Notes: generated by a model not told the origin, from the sequence alone. A stretch of 64,000 nucleotides of DNA from Streptomyces tsukubensis (GCF_009296025.1 NZ_CP045178.1:1674001-1738000), one strand, 5' to 3'; counted from the first letter of the stretch, positions 45,504-54,349 are shown. Program-made: numbers and translations.

Positions 45504-47485
45504 TCGGCCTGATCTCCGCCACGGCGGCGGGCGCGCGAGCGCGGGACCGGCTGGCCGCGGCGTGGCCCGACCGTACCCAGGTGTACGAAGGCGGGGTGCG
45601 GGAGTCCGTGGAGCGGGCGTTCGCGGAGTGTGAGGGGCTGGTGTGCTTCCTCGCCACGGGCGCGACGGTACGGCTGCTCGCCCCGCTCCTGCGTGACAAG
45701 GCGTCGGAGCCCGGCGTGGTCTGTGTGGACGAGGCGGGGCGGTACGCGGTGTCGCTGCTCGGCGGCCACGGCGGCGGCGCCAACGCGCTCGCCGAGTCGG
45801 TCGCGGACGTACTCGGCGCGGAGCCTGTCGTCACGACGGCGACGGACGCGCGGGGTCTTCCCGGGCTCGACACGCTCGGGCTGCCCGTGGAGGGCGATGT
45901 CGCCGGGGTGAGCCGTGCGGTGCTCGACGGTGAACCCGTGGAGCTGCGCGCCGAGGTCTCCTGGCCACTTCCGCCGCTGCCGCCGAACGTGCGGGCGCGA
46001 GACGAGGGCGCGCCGGAGCGGGCCGAGGCCGTCCTGCGCGTCTCCGACCGGCTGGACGTCCTGGGCGCCCCGGACACCCCGGGCGCCACAGGTGCCCCCG
46101 GCGCCCGCGAGGCGGTGCTGCGGCCCCCGTCGCTGGTCGTGGGCGTGGGTGCCTCCAGGGACGTACCGGCGGAGGAGGTGTCCTCGCTGGTCGCCGAGGC
46201 GCTGCGGGAAGCGGGGCTCTCCCCGGACTCGGTCGCCGAGTGGGTGAGCGTCGATGAGAAGGCCGAGGAGGCCGGCATCGTGGAGGCCGCCCGTCTCGCC
46301 GGGGTGTCCCTGCGGACCTATCCCGCGCGGCTGCTCGCCTCCGTCGACGTCCCGCACCCCTCGGACGCGCCGCTCGCCGCCGTGGGCACGCCGTCCGTGG
46401 CGGAGGCGGCGGCGCTGGCCGGCGGGGGCGAACTCCTCGTCCCCAAGCGGAAGTCGACGCCCGAGGGGCGGGCCGCGATGGCGACCTGCGCCGTGGTGCG
46501 CCGCGCCCCGCGCGGGCGGCTCGCCGTCGTCGGGCTCGGCCCCGGCGCACGGGACCTGCTGACCCCCAGGGCCAAGGACGAACTGCGCCGCGCCTCCGTG
46601 CTCGTCGGTCTCGACCAGTACGTGGACCAGATACGCGATCTGCTGCGCCCCGGCACCCGGCTGATCGAATCGGGGCTCGGCGCGGAGGAGGAGCGGGCCC
46701 GTACGGCGGTGGCGCAGGCGCGGGCGGGGCACGCGGTGGCGCTCATCGGCAGCGGTGACGCCGGGGTGTACGCCATGGCCTCCCCCGCGCTGGCCGAGGC
46801 GGGCGACGACATCGACGTGGTGGGCGTACCCGGAGTGACGGCGGCGCTCGCGGCGGGGGCCGTGCTGGGCGCCCCGCTCGGCCACGACCATGTGTCGATC
46901 AGCCTCTCCGACCTGCACACACCGTGGGAGGTCATCGAGCGCCGGGTGCGCGCGGCGGCCGAGGCGGACATCGTGGTGACGTTCTACAACCCGCGCAGCC
47001 GGGGCCGTGACTGGCAACTGCCGAAGGCCCTCTCGATCCTCGCGGAGCACCGGGCCCCGGCGACCCCCGTCGGAGTCGTACGCAACGCCTCACGTGCCGA
47101 CGAGTCGAGCCGGGTCACCTCACTCTCCGCGCTCGATCCTCAGACCGTCGACATGATGACGGTCGTGACCGTCGGCAACACCGCCACCCGCGAGATCGCC
47201 GGCCGCATGGTGACACCTCGGGGGTATCGCTGGCAGAGCGAGCCGGGGTCGCGGGTCGGGGCGGGCACCTCGGCCGGATCCGGCGAGGCGGGGACGTCTT
47301 CGGCGGACTCCGGCGAGGCGCAGACGTCTTCGGCGGACTCCGGCGAGGCGCAGACGTCTTCGGCCGGATCCGGCAGGGCGCAGACGTCTTCGGCCGGATC
47401 CGACGGGCCGAGGACGGCGACCGGCTCCGGCGGGACGAAGGCCGCGACCGGTGCCGCCGACGCGAAGGCGGCGGCCGGTGAGTGA
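45500..47485 (+). CDS. cobJ: CbiG-CobJ fusion: cobalamin CbiG plus precorrin-3B C17-methyltransferase
   Basis: A 661-residue bifunctional protein. Residues 1 to about 335 are CbiG: LVCFLATGATVRLLAPLLRD, SLLGGHGGGANALAESVADV, and a C-terminal CobE-like part SLVVGVGASRDVPAEEV. From 340 comes CobJ: LAVVGLGPGARDLLTPRAKD, ALIGSGDAGVYAMASPALAE and VTFYNPRSRGRDWQLPKAL. The final 80 residues are a Ser/Gly/Ala-rich tail with four decapeptide repeats. GTG 45500 has AAGGAG eight bases upstream and overlaps the cobL stop. Confidence 0.95.
   Translation: MIGLISATAAGARARDRLAAAWPDRTQVYEGGVRESVERAFAECEGLVCFLATGATVRLLAPLLRDKASEPGVVCVDEAGRYAVSLLGGHGGGANALAESVADVLGAEPVVTTATDARGLPGLDTLGLPVEGDVAGVSRAVLDGEPVELRAEVSWPLPPLPPNVRARDEGAPERAEAVLRVSDRLDVLGAPDTPGATGAPGAREAVLRPPSLVVGVGASRDVPAEEVSSLVAEALREAGLSPDSVAEWVSVDEKAEEAGIVEAARLAGVSLRTYPARLLASVDVPHPSDAPLAAVGTPSVAEAAALAGGGELLVPKRKSTPEGRAAMATCAVVRRAPRGRLAVVGLGPGARDLLTPRAKDELRRASVLVGLDQYVDQIRDLLRPGTRLIESGLGAEEERARTAVAQARAGHAVALIGSGDAGVYAMASPALAEAGDDIDVVGVPGVTAALAAGAVLGAPLGHDHVSISLSDLHTPWEVIERRVRAAAEADIVVTFYNPRSRGRDWQLPKALSILAEHRAPATPVGVVRNASRADESSRVTSLSALDPQTVDMMTVVTVGNTATREIAGRMVTPRGYRWQSEPGSRVGAGTSAGSGEAGTSSADSGEAQTSSADSGEAQTSSAGSGRAQTSSAGSDGPRTATGSGGTKAATGAADAKAAAGE
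47281..47400 (+). repeat. 30-bp tandem repeat, four copies, in the CobJ C-terminal tail
   Basis: Four consecutive 30-bp units (47281, 47311, 47341, 47371) coding decapeptides of the type SGEAQTSSAD/G. The middle copies are almost identical. In frame and outside the enzyme domains. Confidence 0.95.
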
Positions 47486-48071
47486 CCGTGTCGTCCACCC
47501 CATCGAGGTGGAGTCCTACCGGCGGATGCGCGCCCGCCTCGACACCACCCATCTCCCCCCGCTGACCAGGGCGGTGGTGGAGCGTGTCGTGCACTCGGCG
47601 GCCGATCTCGCCTACGCGGACGACCTGGTGACCGACGAGTCGGCGCTGGAGCGCGCGCACGCGGCCCTGCACGCGGGGGCGCCCGTCGTCACGGATGTGG
47701 CGATGGTCGCGGCGGGCATCACCCGGCGCGAGACGGTGTGCAGACTCGCCGAGGCCGAGGCGGGCCCCGGCCTCACGCGGTCCGCGCACGCCGTGCGGCT
47801 CGCCTTCGACGAGGTGGGGCCCGGCGCGCTGTGGGTCATCGGCAACGCGCCGACGGCCCTTGAGGAGTTGCTGCTCCTCGACGCACGGCCCGCGCTCGTC
47901 GTCGGGCTTCCCGTGGGGTTCGTGGGCGCCGTCGAATCGAAGGCGGCGCTGCGCGCCAGCGGACTGCCCGCCGTCAGCAACATCTCGGAGAAGGGCGGCT
48001 CGGCCGTCGCCGCCGCCGCCCTCAACGCACTTCTCTACCACCCCCTTTCACCGTCTAAGGACGCACTGTGA
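47478..48071 (+). CDS. cobH: Precorrin-8X methylmutase CobH/CbiC
   Basis: A 197-residue enzyme that moves the C11 methyl to C12. Motifs: VHPIEVESYRRMRARLDTTH, VVERVVHSAADLAYADDL, and near the C-terminus LVVGLPVGFVGAVESKAAL, PAVSNISEKGGSAVAAAAL. The His of ERVVHSAAD is the expected catalytic residue. GTG 47478 lies 8 bp inside the end of the CbiG-CobJ gene. Confidence 0.95.
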   Translation: MSDRVVHPIEVESYRRMRARLDTTHLPPLTRAVVERVVHSAADLAYADDLVTDESALERAHAALHAGAPVVTDVAMVAAGITRRETVCRLAEAEAGPGLTRSAHAVRLAFDEVGPGALWVIGNAPTALEELLLLDARPALVVGLPVGFVGAVESKAALRASGLPAVSNISEKGGSAVAAAALNALLYHPLSPSKDAL

Positions 48072-48985
48072 CTGACTCAGGACTGCTCATCGCCGGACAC
48101 GGCACCCGTGACGAGGGCGGCGCGGAGGCGTTCCGCTCCTTCGTGGCGGAACTGGCCCGCCGGCACCCGGAACTCCCCGTCGCCGGCGGCTTCATCGAAC
48201 TGTCGCCGCCGCCGCTCGGCGACGCCGTGACGGAGCTGGTGGAGCGGGGTGTGCGGCGGTTCGCCGCGGTGCCGCTGATGCTGGTCTCCGCCGGGCACTC
48301 CAAGGGGGACATACCCGCGGCCCTGGCCCGTGAGAAGGAGCGCCACCCCGGTCTGAGCTACACCTACGGCCGCCCGCTCGGCCCGCACCCCGCGCTCCTC
48401 TCCGTACTGGAGCGCAGGATCGACGAGGCGCTCGACGGGGTGGACCGCTCCGAGGTGACGGTGCTGCTCGTGGGCCGCGGTTCGACCGACCCGGACGCCA
48501 ACGCCGAGGTGTTCAAGGCGTCGCGGCTGCTGTGGGAGGGGCGGGGCTACGCGGGCGTGGAGACGGCCTTCGTCTCGCTGGCCGCGCCGGACGTGCCGTC
48601 CGGTCTCGACCGGTGCGCGAAGCTCGGCGCCCGGCACGTCGTCGTACTGCCGTACTTCCTCTTCACCGGCGTGCTCCCCGACCGGGTGCGCGCGCAGACG
48701 GAGGAGTGGGCTCAGGCACACCCGGAGACCGAGGTGCGTTCCGCCGATGTCATCGGTCCCGCGGAGGAACTGCTCGGCCTGATCTGGGAGCGCTACGAGG
48801 AGGCGGCGGCCGACGCGGTACGCATGAACTGTGACGCCTGTGTCTACCGGATAGCGCTGCCCGGCTTCGAGGACAAGGTGGGCCGGCCCCAGCAGCCGCA
48901 CTTCCACCCCGACGACGACGGGCACGGCGGTCACGGCGGTCACGGGCACGGACACCACCACGGCGGACATGCGCACGCCCACTGA
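48068..48985 (+). CDS. cbiX: Sirohydrochlorin chelatase CbiX with His-rich tail
   Basis: A 305-residue two-repeat (long-form) chelatase. LLIAGHGTRDEGGAEAFRSF holds the N-terminal metal-binding His11; PLMLVSAGHSKGDIPAALA supplies a second. The second half repeats the fold (TVLLVGRGSTDPDANAEVFK, where the first-half His is replaced) and has VLPYFLFTGVLPDRV. Near the end is MNCDACVYR, a Cys pair typical of the actinobacterial form. The last 30 residues contain about 12 His, a likely metal store. It inserts Co (or Fe) into sirohydrochlorin. GTG 48068 overlaps the cobH stop. Confidence 0.92.
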   Translation: MTDSGLLIAGHGTRDEGGAEAFRSFVAELARRHPELPVAGGFIELSPPPLGDAVTELVERGVRRFAAVPLMLVSAGHSKGDIPAALAREKERHPGLSYTYGRPLGPHPALLSVLERRIDEALDGVDRSEVTVLLVGRGSTDPDANAEVFKASRLLWEGRGYAGVETAFVSLAAPDVPSGLDRCAKLGARHVVVLPYFLFTGVLPDRVRAQTEEWAQAHPETEVRSADVIGPAEELLGLIWERYEEAAADAVRMNCDACVYRIALPGFEDKVGRPQQPHFHPDDDGHGGHGGHGHGHHHGGHAHAH

Positions 48986-50177
48986 TCCGGCCGGGACGCC
49001 CACGGCTCAGGTAGGCACCCCCAGGGATCAGGTCGGCATGCCCAGGGATCAGGCCGGCGCACCCACCGGCCTCGTCCGCGCGCCCACCGACCAGGCCCAC
49101 GCGGACGGCTACGACCTGCGCCATCACGGCGACGCCGAGGTACGTGGGGACGGGGACGGCCTGACCGATCTCGCCGTCAACGTCCGGGCGGGCACACCGC
49201 CCGCGTGGCTGCGCCGGCACATCGCGGACTCCCTCTCCGGGCTCGCCGCCTACCCCGACGGCCGCGCGGCGCGCGCGGCCGTCGCGGCGCGCCACGGTCT
49301 GCCGTCGGCGCGGGTACTGCTGACGGCGGGCGCCGCCGAGGCGTTCGTCCTGCTGGCGCGTGCGCTCGCGGTGCGCGCGCCTGTGGTGGTGCACCCGCAG
49401 TTCACCGAGCCGGAGGCGGCGCTGCGGGACGCGGGCCACGAGGTACGCCGGGTGGTGCTCCACTCCGGCGACGGCTTCCCGCTCGACCCGGCCCTGGTGC
49501 CGGAGGACGCCGACCTGGTGGTCGTCGGCAATCCGACCAATCCGACGTCCGTACTGCATCCCGCGCGGGCCGTCGAGAGGTTGGCGAGGCCGGGCCGGGT
49601 GCTGGTGGTCGACGAGGCGTTCATGGACGCGGTGCCAGGCGAACGCGAGTCGCTGGCCGGACGCACGGACATTCCCGGTCTTGTGGTGCTGCGCAGCCTC
49701 ACCAAGACCTGGGGTCTCGCCGGGCTGCGGATCGGCTACGTGCTCGCGGCGCCGGAGACCGTACGGGCGCTGGAGCGCGCCCAGCCACTGTGGGCGGTGT
49801 CCACACCGGCCCTGGCCGCCGCGGAGGCGTGCGTCGCGCCCGCCGCGCTGGCCGAGGCCGAACACGCGGCGCACACGATCGCCGCGGACCGGGCCCACCT
49901 GCTGGCGGGCCTCGCCGCGTTGTCCCCGCGCGTACGGGCTGCCACGCCCGCCGAGGGCCCCTTCGTACTGATCGAGGCCGACGACGCGGCGGCGCTGCGG
50001 AGTCGGCTGCGCGAGCGGGGCTTCGCGGTGCGGCGCGGGGACACGTTCCCCGGTCTCGGTCCTGACTGGCTACGGCTCGCCGTACGGGACCGGGCGACGA
50101 CCGACAGGTTCCTCGGTGCGCTGCGGGAAGCGGTGGAGAACGTGTCGCGGGCGGGGTCGGCGACGGGGACCGGCTGA
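48969..50177 (+). CDS. cobC: Pyridoxal phosphate-dependent CobC-like protein (Rv2231c family)
   Basis: A 402-residue aminotransferase-fold enzyme, related to histidinol-phosphate aminotransferase and L-threonine-phosphate decarboxylase. LLTAGAAEAFVLLARALAVR, VVVGNPTNPTSVLHPA, VVDEAFMDAVPGE and RSLTKTWGLAGLRIGYVLA (PLP Lys246) are visible. It probably supplies aminopropanol (phosphate) for CobD. The first 43 residues are five seven-residue repeats of the type GTPRDQV, encoded by 21-bp units starting just past the cbiX stop. ATG 48969 overlaps cbiX by 17 bp; a later start is possible. Confidence 0.88.
   Translation: MRTPTDPAGTPTAQVGTPRDQVGMPRDQAGAPTGLVRAPTDQAHADGYDLRHHGDAEVRGDGDGLTDLAVNVRAGTPPAWLRRHIADSLSGLAAYPDGRAARAAVAARHGLPSARVLLTAGAAEAFVLLARALAVRAPVVVHPQFTEPEAALRDAGHEVRRVVLHSGDGFPLDPALVPEDADLVVVGNPTNPTSVLHPARAVERLARPGRVLVVDEAFMDAVPGERESLAGRTDIPGLVVLRSLTKTWGLAGLRIGYVLAAPETVRALERAQPLWAVSTPALAAAEACVAPAALAEAEHAAHTIAADRAHLLAGLAALSPRVRAATPAEGPFVLIEADDAAALRSRLRERGFAVRRGDTFPGLGPDWLRLAVRDRATTDRFLGALREAVENVSRAGSATGTG
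48992..49096 (+). repeat. 21-bp tandem repeat, five copies, at the cobC N-terminus
   Basis: Five 21-bp units from 48992; the second and third are closest (ccagggatcagg shared). They encode heptapeptides GTPTAQV, GTPRDQV, GMPRDQA, GAPTGLV, RAPTDQA and begin 7 bp after the cbiX stop codon. Confidence 0.9.
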
Positions 50178-50492
50178 CTCCTTGGTCGCCCGGGGCGCCC
50201 GAGCCGACCGCTCCGGGGGCCGCCCGACGTACGCACGGCCCAGGGGGCGCGGGGCGCGGGGCGCTGATATCCACGGCCCCGCGCCTCAGCCGAGGAAGGC
50301 GGTTGATCCCCGCCGCCCGCCGACCTCCCCGCCGCTCATCCACCTCCTGTCACCCACCCCTGTCACCCGTTCCCGTCACACGCCCCGTGCCGGTCACACG
50401 TGCCGGTCGCGCACGTGCCGGTCGCGCACGTGCCACTACCGGTACACACGCGTGCGACCGGAGCACGCCCACCTACCGCCAGCGGCCGGAGG
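50178..50492. other. Convergent intergenic region with hairpin and 15-bp repeat
   Basis: 315 bp between the cobC and LAETG-protein stops. It has a hairpin at 50253-50285 and three copies of the 15-bp unit gtgccggtcgcgcac at about 50387-50435 (the first and last degenerate). No gene recognised. Confidence 0.55.
50253..50285 (+). terminator. Probable terminator of the cobalamin operon
   Basis: Nine-base arms 50253-50261 and 50277-50285 pair perfectly around a 15-nt loop, about 75 bp past the cobC stop. No T-tract. Confidence 0.55.
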
Positions 50493-51476
50493 TCAGCCGC
50501 GCCGCCTGCGTCCACGCGTCAGCATCACCACACCGCCGCCCGCGGCGACCAGCAGCACGGCGCCGCCCGCGAGATACGGCGTCATGGAGCTCCCGCCGGT
50601 CTCGGCGAGGTCTTCGCCGCCCGTGGTCGCGGGGCGTTCGGGGGCGCCCTGGGCCTTCGCCTCGCGCTCAGGGGCGTGGCCCGCGGGCTCCTCCTTGTGG
50701 GGTGCCTTCGTGTGCGGTGCGGGTGCGGCGGGCTCAGAGGCGTCGTCGTGGGGCGCGTCCGGTGTCTCGCAGGTGGCGCCCGCGAGGGTGATGGTGCCCT
50801 GGACGTCGGCCACGTTCAGCTTCAGCGGATTGACGGAAACCTTCAGTTCGAGCGCCGAGGCGGCGGCCGTACGGGAGGTGGTGGAGCGCTTGGACAGGTC
50901 GAGGGTGACCTCGCCCACGCCCGGCACCTTGACCTCGGTCCTGCCTCCGGCGGATAGCGTCACCTTCTTTCCCAGGACGGTCACATGGCCGAGCACGTTG
51001 GACTCGGCGACCGGGTGTTCGCCCACCGCGCAGACGGCCTTCGAGGTCACCTTCTCCACCTCGATGAGGGAGAGCAGAGGCAGCCCCGGCACATGGACCC
51101 TGGCGCGGGCCAGGTGGGTGTACCCCTGAGCCTTGTGCGCGTCGACGGTCGCCTCGGAAGTGGCCACATCGGCGCGGAGTACCTGGAAGGGGCGGCCCTG
51201 ATCGACCCCGTCGAGCCGGGCGGTGAGTGCCGTCCTCTCGGCGCTGCGCGGGGCCTGGACCTCGTTGAGCGCGGTGTGCAGCGGCACGTCGACGGTCTTG
51301 TTGAGCAGCGATACGTCGAGCCCCGCGCGCAGGACGACCGCGCCGGCCCGTCCGTGGTCGCCGGTCGCGTGGGCGGCGCCGGCCGTCGCCAGCGCGGCCG
51401 GGCCCGCGGCCAGCAGAGTGGCGGCCGTGCACGCGGCGAGACGGCGTGCGGGCATGCCGAAGGTGTTGCCGTTCAA
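50493..51476 (-). CDS. SCO1860 family LAETG-anchored cell-wall protein
   Basis: A 327-residue secreted protein. The signal peptide (about 1-37) has a hydrophobic LAACTAATLLAAGPAALATAG core. The mature part is beta-rich and Thr/Val-rich (AVVLRAGLDVSLLNKTVDVP; VEVNPLKLNVADVQGTI-like strands) and is followed by a Pro/Glu/His linker. The C-terminus has LAETG, a hydrophobic helix (YLAGGAVLLVAAGGGVVML) and an RGRRRR tail: a sortase signal. I place the start at TTG 51476 because GGGGG lies ten bases upstream; ATG 51455 is the alternative. I recall the family name from S. coelicolor, next to cobalamin genes there too. Confidence 0.88.
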   Translation of the reverse strand: MNGNTFGMPARRLAACTAATLLAAGPAALATAGAAHATGDHGRAGAVVLRAGLDVSLLNKTVDVPLHTALNEVQAPRSAERTALTARLDGVDQGRPFQVLRADVATSEATVDAHKAQGYTHLARARVHVPGLPLLSLIEVEKVTSKAVCAVGEHPVAESNVLGHVTVLGKKVTLSAGGRTEVKVPGVGEVTLDLSKRSTTSRTAAASALELKVSVNPLKLNVADVQGTITLAGATCETPDAPHDDASEPAAPAPHTKAPHKEEPAGHAPEREAKAQGAPERPATTGGEDLAETGGSSMTPYLAGGAVLLVAAGGGVVMLTRGRRRRG

Positions 51477-51863
51477 GATGGTGAAACCCCCACAGGAGAC
51501 ATGGAGCCGCCGGCGCACACATGGGGACACGGTGCGCTGACGACCTCGATGCGGGAATCTTTACCGACAGGGAGTGAACGGGTGGCAACCTGGCGTGAGT
51601 TCACCCCAAAGGGGGGTTTCCGATCCGGTGTTCGAAACTGTCGTGGTCCAGGGGTTCAGGCGTTCCCCGTTTTCCCCCGCGCATCACCCGTAGGGGCCGC
51701 CACCCACGGCCTACGGCCGGGCTGAGGGGACGGCGGCGGCAGTCAGGAACCTCGGCCGGGCAAATGCAACGAGGGGCCGTGCGACCGGGTAACGGGCCGT
51801 CAACACAGCGCAGATTCCGTACGCCCTTCAGCCGACGTCCTCGTCCCTTGTTCGTGGCCCCGC
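51477..51863 (-). promoter_or_regulatory. Long upstream region of the LAETG protein, possibly a structured leader
   Basis: 387 bp with no gene. On the minus strand an exact 7-bp inverted pair (CCGTAGG with CCTACGG) flanks about 16 nt near 51690-51720, and ACCCC with GGGGT lies closer to the gene. G-rich words gcgggggaaaacggggaac lie between them. It may be a structured 5' leader; I could not match it to a known riboswitch. Confidence 0.4.
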
Positions 51864-52955
51864 TCAGCCGACCACGCGCCCGTTCAAGACGACGCGGTGC
51901 GGCGTCGCGAGCGCCCGTACGTCGTCGCGGGGGTCGCTGTCGTAGACCACGAGGTCGGCGGGGGCGCCCTCGTCGAGCCCCGGACGGCCGAGCCACTCCC
52001 GCGCCTCCCAGGTGGCCATCGCCAGGGCCCGCAGGGGCGGGATTCCGGCCCGGGTGAGCTGCTCGACCTCGGCGGCGACCAGTCCGTGCGGCAGCCCGCC
52101 GCCCGCGTCCGTACCGGCGTAGATCGGCACCCCGGCGTCGTAGGCGGCGCGCACGGTGTCGTAGCGCCGCTCGTGCAGCCTGCGCATATGGGCCGACCAG
52201 CGGGGGAACTTGGCCGCGCCGCCCTCGGCGAGCCGCGGGAACGTGGCGATGTTGACCAGCGTGGGCACGATGGCGACCCCGCGCTCCGCGAAGAGCGGGA
52301 TGGTCTCCTCGGTGAGCCCCGTCGCGTGCTCGATACAGTCGATGCCCGCCTCGACCAGGTCGGTCAGCGAGTCCTCGGCGAAACAGTGCGCGGTGACCCG
52401 TGCGCCGTGGCGGTGGGCCTCCGCGACGGCCTCCTCCAGGGCGCCGCGCGGCCAGCACGCGGAGAGGTCGCCCGACTCGCGGTCGATCCAGTCGCCGACG
52501 AGCTTGACCCATCCGTCGCCGCGCCGCGCCTCCTGCCGTACGTACGCGACGAGATCGCCCGGCTCGATCTCGTGGGCGTAGTTGCGAATGTAACGGCGGG
52601 TCCTCGCGATGTGCCGGCCGGCCCTGATGATCTTCGGCAGGTCCTCGCGGTCGTCGATCCACCGGGTGTCGGAGGGCGAACCCGCGTCACGCAGCAGCAG
52701 CGCCCCGATGTCCCGTTCGGTCAGCGCCTGCTTCTCCGACACCTCGTCGGGTACGGGACCGTGGCTGTCGAGTCCGACGTGGCAGTGCGCGTCGACCAGG
52801 CCGGGCAGCGCCCACCCCTCGACGGTACGTACGTCACGGGCGAGCGCCGGTCTGTCGTAGGTGACGCGGCCCCCCACGACCCACAGTTCCTCGCGCACCT
52901 CGTCGGGGCCGACGAGCACGCCTCCCCTCACGTGCAGCACGGCCTGATCACTCAT
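51864..52955 (-). CDS. Amidohydrolase family protein
   Basis: A 363-residue metallohydrolase. Metal ligands: LPGLVDAHCHVGLDSH (His-x-His), RVTAHCFAEDSL and CIEHATGL (two further His) and PIYAGTDAGGG (Asp). A lysine in DGWVKLVGDW could be the bridging carboxylated residue. The N-terminal small domain (VLHVRGGVLVGPDEVREELW) and C-terminal GAPADLVVYDSDP are typical of the imidazolonepropionase/prolidase-like branch. Start ATG 52955. The substrate is not evident. Confidence 0.92.
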   Translation of the reverse strand: MSDQAVLHVRGGVLVGPDEVREELWVVGGRVTYDRPALARDVRTVEGWALPGLVDAHCHVGLDSHGPVPDEVSEKQALTERDIGALLLRDAGSPSDTRWIDDREDLPKIIRAGRHIARTRRYIRNYAHEIEPGDLVAYVRQEARRGDGWVKLVGDWIDRESGDLSACWPRGALEEAVAEAHRHGARVTAHCFAEDSLTDLVEAGIDCIEHATGLTEETIPLFAERGVAIVPTLVNIATFPRLAEGGAAKFPRWSAHMRRLHERRYDTVRAAYDAGVPIYAGTDAGGGLPHGLVAAEVEQLTRAGIPPLRALAMATWEAREWLGRPGLDEGAPADLVVYDSDPRDDVRALATPHRVVLNGRVVG

Positions 52956-53146
52956 GTACGGCACCCTAAAGGGTTCTTGACGGGGACTGCCGCTCGAAGG
53001 TCCATGGCCTGCCGTACGGGGGGTCGCGGACTGCCGTACGGGTGCCTCGGGCGCCCACGCCCCTGGCGTACCGCACTTCCACGCGGGGGCCGCGAACACG
53101 GTGAGTACTCTCGGGAACGGCAGCCAGAACGAACCGAGACGAACTC

Positions 53147-54268
53147 GTGAGCGAAGAGAGCACCACTGTGACGCACCCCCTCCTCGACCTGACCCCGCTG
53201 ACCGCATCGCACTTCGCCAACATCGAGCGGCGCGTGGCGGCGCTGCTCTCCACCGACCAGGACGTCGTGATCATGCAGGGTGAGGCGCTGCTGCCCCTGG
53301 AAGGGTGCATCCGCGGTGTCGCGGGACCCGACACGACAGCGCTCAACGTGATCACGGGACCCTACGGCCAGACGTTCGGTGACTGGCTGCGGGACTGCGG
53401 CGCCACCGTGTACGACCTGGCCGTTCCCTTCCGTACGGCGGTCACGGCGCAGCAGGTGCGCGAGGCGCTGGCCGAACGCCCCGAGATCGACTTCGTGTCG
53501 CTGGTGCACGCGGAGGCGGCCACGGGCAACACCAATCCGGTCGCGGAGATCGGTGAGGTGGTGCGGGCGCACGGTGCGCTGTTCATGGTGGACGCGGTGG
53601 CGTCGGTCGGCGCGGAGCCGCTGCTGCCGAAGGCGTGGGGCGTGGACCTGTGCGTGATCGGCGCGCAGAAGGCCCTTGGCGGTCCCGCGGGCGTGTCGGC
53701 GGTGACGGTGAGCGACCGTGCGTGGGAGCGGCTGGCCGCCAACCCCTACGCGCCCCGCAAGTCGTACCTGTCACTCCTGGACTGGAAGCACCGCTGGATC
53801 GACACCGGCCGCCGGGCCCTCCCGCACGCTCCGGCGCAGCTGGAGATGCTGGCCCTTGAGGCGAGTGTGGAGCAGTTCGAGAAGGAGGGCGCGGAGACGG
53901 TGACCGCGCGGCACGCGAGCGCGGCCTCGGCCACCCGCGCCGGCGCCCTCGCCCTGGGCGGCGGTGTCGCTCCCTACGTCCACGAGGCGCGGGACGCGGC
54001 ACCGGTGGCGACGACGCTCCGGGTGCCCGAGGGGACGGACGCCTCCGAGGTGGTGGCACGGGCCCTGACGGCGGAGCCCGCCCTGCCGCTGGTGGCGGGT
54101 GGCGGAGTGCTGGCCAAGGAGATGATCAGGGTGAACCACTACGGTCCCGCGGCCACCCGAGGTGTGGTGCGGGCCTCCGTGGCGGCGCTGGGCGGGGCCC
54201 TCGCCGAGCTGGGCGTCACCGTGGACCTCTCGGCAGCGCGGCGGGCGGTCGAGGAGAGCTGGCGCTAG
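53147..54268 (+). CDS. Class V aminotransferase (alanine-glyoxylate type)
   Basis: A 373-residue PLP enzyme. VVIMQGEALLPLEGCIRGVA and NVITGPYGQTFGDWLRDCG form the N-terminal cofactor region; FVSLVHAEAATGNTNPVAEI, LFMVDAVASVGAEPL (PLP Asp) and CVIGAQKALGGPAGVSAV (PLP Lys) follow. It resembles alanine-glyoxylate or serine-pyruvate aminotransferases. Start GTG 53147 has GAGACG upstream; GTG 53168 (VTHPLLDLTPL) is equally family-like. A very strong terminator follows. Confidence 0.9.
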   Translation: MSEESTTVTHPLLDLTPLTASHFANIERRVAALLSTDQDVVIMQGEALLPLEGCIRGVAGPDTTALNVITGPYGQTFGDWLRDCGATVYDLAVPFRTAVTAQQVREALAERPEIDFVSLVHAEAATGNTNPVAEIGEVVRAHGALFMVDAVASVGAEPLLPKAWGVDLCVIGAQKALGGPAGVSAVTVSDRAWERLAANPYAPRKSYLSLLDWKHRWIDTGRRALPHAPAQLEMLALEASVEQFEKEGAETVTARHASAASATRAGALALGGGVAPYVHEARDAAPVATTLRVPEGTDASEVVARALTAEPALPLVAGGGVLAKEMIRVNHYGPAATRGVVRASVAALGGALAELGVTVDLSAARRAVEESWR

Positions 54269-54303
54269 GCCCGACGCGGTCAAAACGGCCGCCTCCGGGC
54301 GCG

Positions 54304-54349
54304 GGGGCGGGCCGTGCGGCGTGGTTTCGCCGCACGGCCCGCCCCTTTT
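54304..54349 (+). terminator. Strong intrinsic terminator after the aminotransferase gene
   Basis: Perfect 18-bp stem, arms 54304-54321 and 54328-54345, a 6-nt loop and TTTT at 54346-54349. This is the best intrinsic terminator in the window. Confidence 0.95.
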
